From Allium sativum (lineage: Eukaryota; Streptophyta; Magnoliopsida; Asparagales; Amaryllidaceae): a stretch of 64,000 nucleotides of DNA. Position numbers and translations under genes: made by a program. The notes under the pieces were generated by a model. The model saw only the letters and a program-made list of their open reading frames with translations, was not told the DNA's origin and ran no database searches. Each line of letters opens with the position of its first letter. Position 1 is the stretch's first letter. This document shows positions 10,000 to 21,842 of the stretch, piece by piece. The stretch is from positions 358,667,863-358,731,862 of the forward strand of contig CM060915.1 of assembly GCA_030737875.1 (NCBI GenBank), written 5' to 3'.

Positions 10000-12900
10000 T
10001 GTAACGACCCGGAATTTTGGGCCGAATTAAAAAATTTTATTTTTATTATTTTAATGGGTTTTTAATATTTAAAATAATTTATTTTATATAATAACGACTA
10101 TAAATTTATTTTAATCAAAGTTAAAACAAATAAATTTTATTTAAATTATAAAAGGAGTTAGAAATAGCACGGTAGTTTTAAAATTTGAATTTTAACTTTG
10201 ACTGACTGTACAGGATGCGAAATAAATCGGATTTTAGCGAAACCAAAAATATTAGAATCTATTTAAAAATATCTTTCCAAAGAATCCGAAAAATTGAAAT
10301 TTCATAGCGGGAATCAAAAGTTATGTCCAATTCAAAATCTCAGAAAAACGCTATGGAATTTATATATATAATATATAGGACCCAAAACGCTACATTTTAC
10401 ATACGAATGAATTGGGACTCGAAACCACTTCCATTGAGTTTAAAATGATGTCTGCATTGAAAAAGTATAAACACTTATATATTTCGAGTTTCGGAAATTA
10501 TTCATATTTATTTGTTTTTTTTTATATTAAATATATACGCCTTAAAAATGGGAATTTTGCAAACGACCTCCGAATTCGACGAAACCACTTTCTATGGATT
10601 CGGAATATTAAATTATTGTTAGATTCCAAATTTCATAATTTTTGAAGCTAGTATGTGGTCGTAATAAATTTTATAGTGGAAAACAGTCAATTTTCAAACT
10701 TTAAAAATTCGCTTTTTATTCATACGGACTCGGAATTCATCGAAACCAGTTTCTATAGATTCGTAATGTCAAGAAATAATTATGTTTCAATTTTTATAAA
10801 AAAATGGAATTCGTAGGTGTTAACACGGATTTTTAAACTAAGAAAACAGACAAAATTTGAAGAAGATAAAATACATAAGAGGTTAAAATAAGGGTAGTGG
10901 GCCTAATTTAATTATTAACCCATATAAAATATCATAAGTGCTGTCATTAGCTGAACCCTAAGTCAAAACATAGCCAGCTTCTTCTTCCTCTACTCCATGG
11001 CGGCTCTCTCCTCTAAAATTTATTTTGCAAATTAGCCCGTGAAAACAAAATAATTTATATCTCTAAATCAGAAAAAAATCAGACCAAACCCTTTCTGGGT
11101 TTTGTTCATCTTCTTATCCTCTATCTACCACGAAAAATTCAAGATCTATCGTCGCACGGATTCGCCGGTATCTAGCTTGAAAGACAGAAAGCTGATTTCG
11201 GTTATTTGTTCGCTGCGGGCCCCACGAAGAGAGATAGGTCGAGCGACTTCAGGTAGTGGTAGAGGGGAAGCATACAGTTCTTTTGGCGGTGGTGGCATGG
11301 TCTCAGGTGGCCGTAGTTGGCCGGAATGTCAATTTTACTGGAGGGGTGCTGAAAACAGGACAGTCGCAAAGATGAGCAATTTCTCGTCGATCCGTGCATT
11401 TTCAGGCGAAGTGACCCAAACAGAAGTTGTTCGGGAGATCGAGATCTAGCTACTGACAAAAATTGGTGGTATTTGGAGTACCAAGGAGGCCGCAACACTG
11501 AGATGAACGGAAACTGCACTTTTCTGTTCAACTGCAGATTGTGGGCCCCACGTGGCGAACTGAAGGGGGGACCACCAGGCATGGATAGAGGGGGAGAAGC
11601 CGGAGAGAATGGCGCTGGTTACGTACAATTCCGACTTACGGTTTGGCCGTGGGAAGCATTTTAAGTTCAGGGTGCTGTTGGAAAAAAAGGTTAAGGGCTT
11701 AAACGCGAAACATTTATTTAATTTTATGTTCAATGCTTATAACGCGATATCTATCACATACGAGGTCGAAATCTGACGATTTCAGATCCGCTGGAATCGT
11801 GGTGACGAGATCTTCGCAATGACATTAACTACGTTCAATTCTGAGCAAGTTGAAAATTTGGGTAATTTTTACCATTTAAATTAATTATTTAATTTGGTCA
11901 AACTTCGAAAATTCATATCTTTTTGATACAAACTCGAAATCGCACGAAACAGGATTTGCTGCGATCGTGGCGTCGAGAGCTTCGCGTAGACATCGATTTT
12001 TTCAACTTTAGAGCATGTTGGGTTTTGGACCAAAATTGGGCCTGAACCGTCAATTAAAGCCCGACAAAGGTGAGAACTCTTTCTCATTAAATTTTTGAAC
12101 AGTTATTTATTTTTATATTCAAAAGTAAGTTAATTATCTGTGTTGGAATTGTTGTTTGTTAGATAATTGTTGATTGGGATGATTGTGTGAATTGTTTGAA
12201 AATTTGAAATATGTGAACATGTTAAATAATGTTATGTCATTTATGATATTTAGAAATATGTTTACACTGCCATTAACAAGTTGCCTGACTTGTTTATGTT
12301 GCTTGGATGATAATTTTTCACACATCGTCCAAGAGCACAATTAATGATATATTATTTGAATTTATGTTGGTTGAAACCCCCACACGGGCCTTGGGTTGAT
12401 ATTTTGACTACACATCGTCCTTGTGATTAGTTTAAATTGCACTCTGGCTGTTGTTGAATGTCTTATCGTTATTATGGAATTAATGCGATGTTTGAAATCC
12501 ATATAATTAAAATTATATGGTGATGGTTTGGTCTCATTCCAATTTTAGGATTAAAAGAATATTTTAATACAATGTTCCATTAAAAGAATTAAATTATGGT
12601 TTTGATGTTTCAAATTAAAAAGATTATTGTTGTATTGTCAAAAAGTTACAATCAAAAGTTTGAATTGAAGAGATTATACTTTTATTGTTAAAAAGACAAT
12701 AAAGAATTAGATTTAAAAGAGATCACACTTTATTGTCAATGTGTTGAAATTAGAAGATTTGATTACAAGATGAAACGCTTTAAAAAGGTTATTATTAAAT
12801 TATTATAATATTATGAAAAGTTCAATTTTTATTAATAATTGAATGGCAAGTCAGAATATTTGAAAACAAAAGATTTTATAAAAGAAACGACGATGTAAAA

Positions 12901-13049
12901 TAAAGATCATTTTTAATAGGGAAACATTTTAATATAAAGTATATTTTGAAATAAAGGGTATTTCAAAATTAAGCTATTTTAATAAAAAGAATATTTTAAA
13001 ATAACATTCTCAGTAAATTAATTATAATCAGGAATTATAATTGTACTTA

Positions 13050-13262
13050 GACACGAGGTTAGGTTACATTTGTGGTGGAAGCCTGCCCGGACCCAACCGG
13101 CATATCCAGCAGCCGCAAATGTTGGGCCTAATGTGAGGGGTCCAAGTGCGCAAATACGAAACGGGTCATGACACGAGGTTAAGCCCAACCTGTGGGATAA
13201 GTCTGCCCGGAACCAACCGACATATCCAGCATCCACAAGTCGCAGGCTTAATGTGGGAGGTC
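13050..13262 (+). repeat. Paired structured module (copies 13050-13142 and 13170-13262)
   Basis: Two diverged copies start GACACGAGGTTA and share the core CTGCCCGGA..CCAACCG.CATATCC and an end TAATGTG.GAGG or similar. They match the plan of 3534-3751 in a different LTR. In each copy the outer halves can pair, although the paired bases differ. Confidence 0.8.
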
Positions 13263-13446
13263 AGGCCCAGTATAAAGTATAAGTGAATAAGATAATGAAT
13301 TGGGCTTTTTAATCTGTTTTAAAGAGCTAATCCCAAAATAAATATTTTGGAAATAATATTATTTTATTATGATAATAGATAGAATATTCAGTTTGGATTT
13401 AAAATTGAAATAAAAGTTGGAATCGTTTTATAAACGAATTTATAAA

Positions 13447-13685
13447 CATTTTAGAATAAAGTTTGAAAGGAAAATATTACATTTTTCAATGTAATAAAGT
13501 TGAAATGAAAATATTACAATTTTCAATGTAATAAAGACTGAATTGAAAATAAAATTGAAATGAAAATATTACATTTTTCAATGTAATAAAGACTGAATTG
13601 AAAATAAAGTTTGAAATGAAAATATTACATTTTCCAATGTAATAAAGATTGAAATAAAAATACTACATTTTTCAATGTAATAAAG
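13447..13685 (+). repeat. Five tandem units carrying the hairpin ATTACATTTTTCAATGTAAT
   Basis: Units of about 37-60 bp, each with ATTACA(A/T)TTTTC(A/C)ATGTAAT or a close variant (TACTACA.. in the last), able to fold as a 6-bp stem with an 8-nt loop. This array is found only in the solo LTR family in this window. Confidence 0.85.
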
Positions 13686-16004
13686 GTTGAACTAAAAAGA
13701 TTACATTAAAAAGATTTCATTTTTACTTAAGATTGATTACATTAGAAAGAATACCTTTTTTATAGTTAATTTGTTTCAAAAGAATGAAAAAGATTCATTT
13801 TAATGTAAATATACATTTCAATGTAAAAGAATGAGTGATTTATTTATTTATTTTAATAAATTAAATAAAAGGATTAAAGTGGTTTTAATAAAACCAAGAT
13901 TTTCCAATGCATATATTGGAATGGATTTGAATGGAAATAATCTTCGGATTATTTCAGTATTGGATTTTGTGATTATACGGATATTATTGTGGGAATTTGG
14001 AAGATATTAATATCGTTATTCCCAATTTGATATACGTTAATTTTCAGAACTTGATATTGAACATAAATCGATATAATTTCTATTCAAAGCATGATATTTA
14101 ATATCAGATTAAAATTTGGGTTTGTCGTGAATAGTGTCTTAAATAACATTGTTCTTAAACCCATTTGGGAAAGAATAAATCTTTTAATTAATATTTAAAT
14201 AAAATTTCCAATTATTAAACATAATTGAAATTAAGTAAAACTGAATTTTGGGTTGATTGCGAACAATGTTTTTAAATGACATTAGTTCTTTAAACCCGAT
14301 TGACAGTGAAATTTAGATTGGTAATTCATAAATCTTTTAACTAATATTTAACGAAATATTCTAAAGAGAAGTTTCAATTTAACATATTAAATTGAAATAC
14401 GATTTTGGGTTTATTGTGAACGATGTTTTTAAGCGACATTTGTTCTTTAACCCAGTTAAAGGCAAGATTATTTCTTGAAAGTTAAATAATCATTAAATAA
14501 TGATTCTTGAAGGTTAAAACTAAATATAGTTTTAATAAAGCTTTAAATTGGTTGAATGAGGATAAAAGTAATTAAATTTACTTAATTCAAGAAATGAACG
14601 ATAATGGAGTACCACTAGTTTTACTCCAAGCGATAGTTAAATCTTTAATTAAATTTGATCGGTAAAACGGTAATTAAGTTTACTGTAACACATTGGGTGT
14701 TAGATATGGAGTACCAACAGTTTACTCTACGGGTTGTGTAGGTTGGGAATGGGATATTAATTAATGATTACTTCGGTAAGGCGTTAATCCCGACTAGTTG
14801 AATAAACCTTAATTTGGTTTAAATTAAAATCAAAGAATACTATTGATTGGAATGAGGCGTTGGTTGTGTTTTAAAGAACATGATTTTAAATTGCGCAAAT
14901 TATTCAGAAAGACCGGGTTTAACCCATTCTGAATAATTCATACGACGATTGAAGGTCGATGATGAAGACAATTATTGAAGACCGGGAAATTTCCATATCG
15001 AATAGATGGTTATTGATATCTTGATTGGACCGTACACCCAAGATGAGGGAAAAGTCGGTGACCATCCAGAAGTATTTGGAGATCTACCGGATATGGTTTC
15101 GTTCAGATCCAGAACGGACTGATAAATGTATTGTGTGTCTGACATTGTATTCCTTTATATTGTATTCGTTGATCTCTATTTAATATATAGCTGTTTGGTG
15201 GCGGATAATTTATTCTCTTGCTTAACACCCTGTTATATATCGATAGATGAATCAATGATATGGTATGGTCTGATAATGTGGCATGCTAAGATGCATATGA
15301 CCAAGGATTTTATTGAAAAGCAGAGCCTTGTGGATGAAGACCAAAGCGTAGCTTTTATATAGCACCGCTTTGGAAACAACATGACTTCGCGGGCCTCACA
15401 CACCACGGTATGATGGTGAACGATTTGTTTGATAATGTTCAGTTTGACCAATATACTTTATACAGATTTGGGGTCGGCCGATGGGGCTAGGGTGGTTGCT
15501 CCACTCTAGAAGTGGGATCGGACATTTCAGCCGAATCTCATGAGGATAGATCAGATTACTGCTCATCCAAAGTGCATAGAATATGTATTTCAGTGTTTTC
15601 TCTTGCTGAGACGTAAGCCGTGGAGTTACATTCACGATTGATCTTTCGAATCAGTAGCCATCATGATGGAATCCAATTTTCAAATACGATCTTACGGTTT
15701 TTAGTTGTATACTTATATGGTGACATAACATATTATGCCGCTTACATAACATATTATGCCACCTAATTTTGATACTTTTATATTTGAAATTGTTTTCTAC
15801 ACTGTGCACTCATAGTATAAAAGACGAATTTCGCGTATTAAGCATTTTTGACCATTATAAGGAAAAACTCTATCCTTCGGCGTACGTGTAAGGGATTGAG
15901 TCTGATAACGATTTCATTTTTCTAAAAAGCATTTCGTTGTTTTGTGGATTGGTATTCTTGGGAGGAAACCCGTTCCACGAAAGTGGCGTGGTCCCTTGAT
16001 TTAC

Positions 16005-16009
16005 CCAAC
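16005..16009. repeat. Target-site duplication CCAAC, left copy (large non-autonomous element)
   Basis: CCAAC before TGTAACGTCCCG; repeated at 43574-43578 after ..GGGTCGTTACA. Confidence 0.93.
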
Positions 16010-16910
16010 TGTAACGTCCCGCATTTTCACCGGTTTGTATTTGAATATCTAAATCAGTTTAAATATTGAATTCATGATATAAGTGGATTTATATATTAAT
16101 TAAAAACGAAGTTGAACGTATAAAAATATATATTCAATATAATCGAGCTCATAACGACGTTGCAGTTCGTAATTTAACGTTCTGAACTTCAACTGAGTGT
16201 ACAGAAACCAGTTTAAATCGGATTTCTGCAAAACAAGAAACGTTGGAATCTGTTGAACTGTATCTTTCTAACAGAAGTGAAATATTGAGATTTCGTCGTA
16301 TAGATTGCAAGATATGTCAAAATCAAATATTCAGAAAGTCGCTATGAAATCGTATATCGACCATAACGGTTTATTTGAAATAATTTCTTATCGGTTTCGA
16401 ATTTAGACAAGGTTCTTTTGAGACGTAGTGATAAATTAATTTTTAGAATTTTTCTGTAATTTTTAATTAATTTAAATACGCAACTTTTTATTTGAAGTAT
16501 TTCGCACCCTATATCGATATTTCGGGGTTTCACAATATGAGTTAATCTACCGATATTATTATATTTCTGGGATCGTGGCACCACACTCATCACGATCGTG
16601 TTATTATTTTTGTCCGTAACAGCTCTTACGTAAACAGAATTGGATACACCAGGGTGCTTAACATTCAAAAACAACTAATTTAAAACCATATATGAAACCA
16701 TAACTTGCGGGAACTATACTAAGTTACATAATACGGTTATGAAATGGCAAGGAAAAAGAAAATGCAAGGGCAACGTGATGTGTACATAAATTTGATGGAA
16801 ATAAACACTAAAGGAAAATGAAGGCCGTACATCCCACGTTTTAATTATTTTGTCATTTCTTTCTACACGTATACATACAAAAAGAAGACCTTTAGGCCAC
16901 CGACTTCACC

Positions 16911-16919
16911 ATATATAAG
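16911..16919 (+). promoter_or_regulatory. Candidate LTR TATA box
   Basis: ATATATAAG after CACC, 900 bp into the LTR; the same at about 22742 in the 3' LTR. Position and context only; a second TATATATAAA follows 20 bp later. Confidence 0.4.
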
Positions 16920-18780
16920 ACATGACGTTATATATAAATGGCTATCCTAGGCTTTGTGTACATAGCTGACGCCCTACCCCTCTCTTCTCTTAACTGTGAA
17001 GAAACACATGGCTGATAAGAAAACACACCGAAATAGCAACATCAATGTATTTTCAATACATAGACAGGCTACAGACAATTCATGCGGACCTAAGATGTAT
17101 CACTTGCACATGCCTAAGATGTACTCACACTGTCACACCTTTCCCTCTAATACTTCATACCACAGACAATATTGCAAACCTACCCTACCATAGCTCTGCT
17201 AGGCATTTTCACATCAACCTTACTAGCATTTGATTTGCTTCGTCCTACACTTCCTTGACAGCCAAGGAATTCATGTTATGTACTTAGGCAAACATAATAT
17301 GAGGTGACCTTGTACCTTGGCCAACCATAGCTGGACCTTGCCTATTCCCCTACTCCTTGCCATCCAAGCATTCTCATCTATTTAACGCATGTTGCCTTCG
17401 CTTCATTTCAGGAAATCCTTCCAGTAAAAAGAAATCTCAACGTAAAAAAAAAATCAAAACAAGATTTGTTCTCAAAAAAAATAAAATCAAGAAGCTTATA
17501 TATTCAATTTCACAGTCGCTTTAGGGTACGTAGTAATAGACTGAGTTGATGCGTTAATGAGGAGGAGAGGAAGAGAACGCAAGTGCTTGAGTGGGTTCAA
17601 GCGGACATCAAACTGACTGTTGTATGGAGTTTGCTTTGGAAATGGAGCCGCGGATGGTCACGGCAAGGCTTGAGAAAATGAAGGACGGGGAGTAGTTGAA
17701 GTGGACTCACGTGCAGGCGAGAAAGTGGATTGATGCAAAGCTTGGATTGGTTGTTGGCGTGGATGTATACATGCAGTGTTTGTGGGATGATATAAAGGAG
17801 TGGACGTGCATGGAAAATGAGAAGTGCGGAGGGGTGTAGGGAAAGAAAGAAGAGTTTTATTGTGGTCTTACCATTATGTCCATTCGTTGCTTTCAGTCCA
17901 TGGAAGGGTTCGAACGACAAAACGAGAGCGGGCGGTTGGAATGGAAACATGGGCACTTCAACTAATAATATGAAAGGGACGTCAGCAACGCATGGGTTTG
18001 CAAAGTGCGTAGCGTGGAGTTGCGGACTGCGTTCAGAGCAGCGGTTTAGTTTGAACGAAAGTAGGGAGCCATTTTCGAAATGTTTTGCTGAGATTTTGTA
18101 TAGAAGCAGGAGGAGCAGTACGTGAAGACAAGACCGAAGTGGGGGACTGTGTATGGCGATCGAGTGCCATGAGCGGGTGACGGTGTGATTCAGTTTCAAA
18201 AAAAAAAAGCGTAAGCAGGCTTGAACGTGCGATACTGGACTGACGCAAATCGTTATTTAACGGTTAACGCGCCAAGGTGAGTAAATTCACTAACTTTGTT
18301 TTATTTAAAATATTTTAATTATATTTTGAATAATGGCTGAATGCTGTGTGATGGTTGATTAGATAAATTACAGTTGAATTGGTTGAAATAAATATATATC
18401 AGTACATATGCACACACCATTGGTTGGATACTGATTTGAATAACACCTATGGATGCGGAAACCGGTTGGAGGAACTCAACCGGATTCCTAAATATTTGGA
18501 TGTACTGTTTGTGCACTGTTTGAACCATGTTGAATGGAAATTCAACGTTATATTGATTTGGTAAACAAACGATATCAGCGACAGTCAACCATAAACCTAT
18601 TTTGTTAAGAAATTGGTTGACCGTCAAACAAATCAACGAAGTTCAATTATAAAAATTATATCTTTATAATTGAAGCGAAATTATAAATTTTAATAGAAGT
18701 TCTATTATAAACTGGTATTTTTAATACCGTGAGTTAGATATAAATTGATTCGAGTTTAAATAGGAAGAATCGATTATTTA

Positions 18781-19085
18781 TTATTTCTAAATAACGGAAA
18801 GATATGTCAATATTTTTGTAACGGAAAAATATGTCAAGATTTTGTAACGAAAAGATATGTCAAGATTTTTGTAACGAAAAGAGATGTCAAGATTTTTATA
18901 ATGGGAAGGGATGTCAAGATTAGTATAAAGGAATATGACAACATATTGCAAGTCTTAGAACTATAGCGATAAAGTAACGCTGTTGACTAGGCTTAAGCGT
19001 GACTGTTATGTCAAGATTAGTTATAAAGGGATATAGCAGCGTATAGCTAGTTTGAACTGTAACGATAAATGAAACGCTGTTAACC
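18781..19085 (+). repeat. Two-level tandem repeat in the LARD LTR
   Basis: Five units of about 30 bp (GATATGTCAAGATTTTTGTAACGAAAA and variants, 18785-18920) run into two longer units of about 97 bp (18912-19008 and 19009-19105). Each long unit starts ATGTCAAGATTAG and ends with CGCTGTT.ACYA..CTAAGCGTGA. The same block is at 41697-41990 in the 3' LTR. Confidence 0.8.
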
Positions 19086-19271
19086 AAACCTAAGCGTGAT
19101 GTTTATATACAGTAGCACTTCCTAGGGAAGGAAAACAGCTTGTTTTGAAACTCACTTATTCAAAAGTAATAAGTAATGACGTTTGTCCAAAGAAATATAA
19201 GAACGAATGTTAAATAAAAAGTGCCTGTGATTTGTGTGATATTGGTTGTACATTGAATGGATGTTGTTTTT

Positions 19272-19303
19272 ACTTCGATAGTTAAACAACCGACTATCGA
19301 AGT
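19272..19303 (+). repeat. Perfect 11-bp hairpin in the LARD LTR
   Basis: Arms ACTTCGATAGT (19272-19282) and ACTATCGAAGT (19293-19303), 10-nt loop, followed by a second imperfect stem CTATACGGGG / CTCCGTATAG. Both are kept in the 3' LTR (42175-42206). Confidence 0.85.
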
Positions 19304-20675
19304 GTTTTGACCATCGTTGTCTATACGGGGAGACCGGTTGGATATACTATCTGAAACCACTCCGTATAGGCATAAGCGCTGCAAATTATGCTGAAGAAAA
19401 TTGAAGACGGAGGGAAGTGCAAGAGTCGTCCTGTTCAGAATGGTGTTTGCTGTTTGTCCAGTCCCAGGACAACTTGTATGGACGAATGTCTGACAGAGTA
19501 TTCCTAACGGTCACATAAGACGATCTTTTCAAGATGTTGCGTCTGGTGGCGGAGAAATTCATTTCTCTTAGCTGTTATACCCGTTGGGAAGATCAACTAG
19601 TGATTTGATGGGTTTGACGATGTGGCATTCAAAGTGTATGGTGGCCAGATGTCCTAAAAGGTAAACGTAGCCTCAAGCTTCACAACCGGAAAATGACAAA
19701 AATCGGGCAGGCAGCATGGCTATGTGGGTCGCACCCATTAGGGTGTATAATCACCTATCTAGAGAAATTCCTTTTGTTTCTAAATCTATCGATTCTGCCC
19801 ATTCGGGAAACGGTGGTTTGAGTCCAACCGTTGGTGATATACATTCGATACACTCAAGTGAAATGAGTGGTCGGTCATGTGTGGGCCGGGTTGCAAGACG
19901 TTCTTGTTGAACCCAGGTGTATTTGCCTCTAGAGATACATCATCGGAAGGTGGTCCCATACCTTGTCATAGTTGGAATCCAATCTCCAATAAGCGCCCTG
20001 CGGTTTTTGATTTTATACTATGTATGTAGAGCGTGAGATGCAAGCGTTCTGCTATTTGGTTATTTACTTGATTAGACATTATTATAATATCACTGGATTT
20101 TGATATCAAAATATTTTGGGTTATAGTAAGGTAAAAACCGTCCATGTTTATGTGTGGGCCGGTCTTACTATTATCCTTTTGTTTTCAAAAGGATTTTCAA
20201 AGTTAAACCGTATGGTTGGAATTTACTCACACCAGTCCCATGACTGACCCAGAGTTTATTTTCTTTGTTATCCCTAAACTCTTGGGTGCCCAAATTTGTA
20301 CGGGCAGTCAAGTGTTTTGGCTTTACAGATTCACTTGGAGGAGCTGGAAGCAGGAGGCTTCACCGTTAGTTATCCAGAGTTAGTTCCGCTGTATCAAATG
20401 TTATGTTGTACTCTGATATGGTATATATATACAATACAGTTTTGTATTTCAAAGTAATGTTATATAATATATTTTATTCGTTCCGCTGTGAGATTCGTGT
20501 TTACCCTGATTTTGTTCAGCTGTGTTCTTCATCTTCTTCTATTCTATTAGTTCTATCTTTTCTATCTCACCTTCTAATTTCTTTCTATTAATGATCCGTA
20601 TTTTCGTGCGATTTGGGTCGGACTTGTATGGTATTTGGTCGACTCAAAAGGCTCGAATTTGCGGGTCGTTACAGT

Positions 20676-20687
20676 TGGTATCAGAGC
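20676..20687 (+). promoter_or_regulatory. Primer-binding site, initiator tRNA-Met type
   Basis: TGGTATCAGAGC two bases after the 5' LTR; this is the standard plant tRNA-Met complementary site priming minus-strand synthesis. Confidence 0.95.
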
Positions 20688-21828
20688 TGAAGGTTAAGTG
20701 ATTACCTTGGCTCTGTGGTGTGACTCAATAGAGATGAGGTCAGTAGTACCTTAAATTGAGTTTGAGTGTATCTATATGAGCGCGTATTTGTAAATTGATA
20801 TAAAAAGCATTTTATATTGTGTTGATTGATCTGGTGAGTGGTATATAAATTCCAGATCGACGCGTTTAGCTGACGAGGTCGATAGGGCTTTATAAACGCT
20901 TGGATAGAGAATTTCGACACAGTATGTTTTGAATAGAGGGTAAATGAAATAATTTTACTCGAAATATATTTTGATATAAAGAAAACATATATATATTGGA
21001 ATTATCTAGTATATATTGAATGTGTTGGGTGAACTTATGATCGAATAAGATTTATAATTGAATTGGTTATATAAATAACCAATCGAAATATTTTATAAAT
21101 ATAATATGTAAAATCAGATGAACTGAATCTGAAATTTAAACCAGAATTGGAATAAAAATTCTGAAACATGAAAATGTTTGTAAATGAAATTTGAATTAAA
21201 TATATGGAATTTTAAGATCCTGGGGGAATTTTGAGATATTATTCAAGTTTCGAAAAGATATTTTTGAAGTAATTTCAAATAAAAGTATTTGAATATGAGT
21301 TTTGAAAGTAATATAGTATTGAACTCACTTCGATGGCTGGGAAATAAATTCCGATGATGATCCGGACATCATCGGTGTTCAGTTTCGAGTCTATAAGTGA
21401 CGGATTACTACCAAAGATTTTGTTTTGAAATAACTTGTTCGAAAATCCAAATGTTTGCTATACTATGAATACATATGATTTCAAACTAATTTGAAATGAA
21501 AACCCCAGGAATTTGAATTCTGAAATTTAGAATTTACTTATGAAGTAAATAAATAGAGAATTTAACTAAGCTGAATAAAGTTGGTTTAAATTAGAGATAA
21601 TCTGAAATGAAGTTGAATTGATGGATTAAGAGTTGGAATTGATTTTTGAATTGAAGTTTGAATGGAGTTTGGCTTGGTTATAAATGGATGATGTGGTTCG
21701 AGGATAAAAGATTCGACGCAAGGATTGGGTTATGGGGATGTGAAGTATGAAATTTCAACCAAGCAGGTTGTGAGGAGTAAGAATTAGAGCATCTCCACCT
21801 CTTAGCAATTTCGAGGACGAAATTATTT

Positions 21829-21842
21829 TAAGGGGGAAGGAA
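21829..21842 (+). promoter_or_regulatory. Polypurine tract
   Basis: AAGGGGGAAGGAA directly before the 3' LTR at 21843. Confidence 0.9.

Larger units (their letters stand above)
10000..16009 (+). mobile_element. Outer solo LTR, left part (LTR total about 6.4 kb)
   Basis: Begins TGTAACGACCCGGAATTTTG after the TSD TTCTA. It is interrupted at 16009 by the large non-autonomous element and resumes at 43579, ending GGGTCGTCACA at 43997 before the second TTCTA. No primer-binding site, polypurine tract or coding sequence occurs in it, so it is a solo LTR left by recombination between two LTRs. Near its start (10190-10360) a block resembles the same region of the 16010 family (GACTGTACAG.., then AAAAGTTATGTC..). 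It contains a paired structured module (13050-13262) and five ATTACA/TGTAAT hairpin repeats (13447-13685). A CCATGGCGGCTCTC stretch near 10997 looks like a leader sequence but opens no long frame. Confidence 0.88.
16010..20673 (+). mobile_element. 5' LTR of the LARD-like element (4664 bp)
   Basis: TGTAACGTCCCGCATTTTCA start, GCGGGTCGTTACA end, immediately followed by the primer-binding site. Nearly identical to the 3' LTR, with scattered substitutions (for example 16612 T against 22442 C) and a small A-run length change near 17470/23310. A candidate TATA element is at 16911. ORFs of up to 200 codons here, repeated in the other LTR, are not protein-like. It holds the uninterrupted sequence ATGGCTGAATGCTG at about 18331-18344, which is the empty site of the insertion at 24180. 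Confidence 0.93.
20674..21842 (+). mobile_element. Non-coding interior of the LARD-like element
   Basis: 1169 bp between the LTRs. Read in all frames it offers only short ORFs with no gag, protease, RT, RNase H or integrase motifs. It is AT-rich and purine-biased on the + strand. The last 40 bp hold the TTTCGAGGACGAAAT box and the polypurine tract. Confidence 0.85.

Noticed and set aside
11102..11582. ORFs of 115 and 126 codons on opposite strands
   Set aside because: Inside the solo LTR, overlapping on both strands, no motif and no codon bias.
16342..16674. 110-codon minus-strand ORF, repeated at 22175
   Set aside because: LTR sequence of the LARD-like element; chance ORF kept by LTR identity.
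17597..18199. 200-codon minus-strand ORF, repeated at 23437-24039
   Set aside because: Lies wholly inside both LTRs of the LARD-like element; its conservation only reflects LTR identity, and composition shows no domain.
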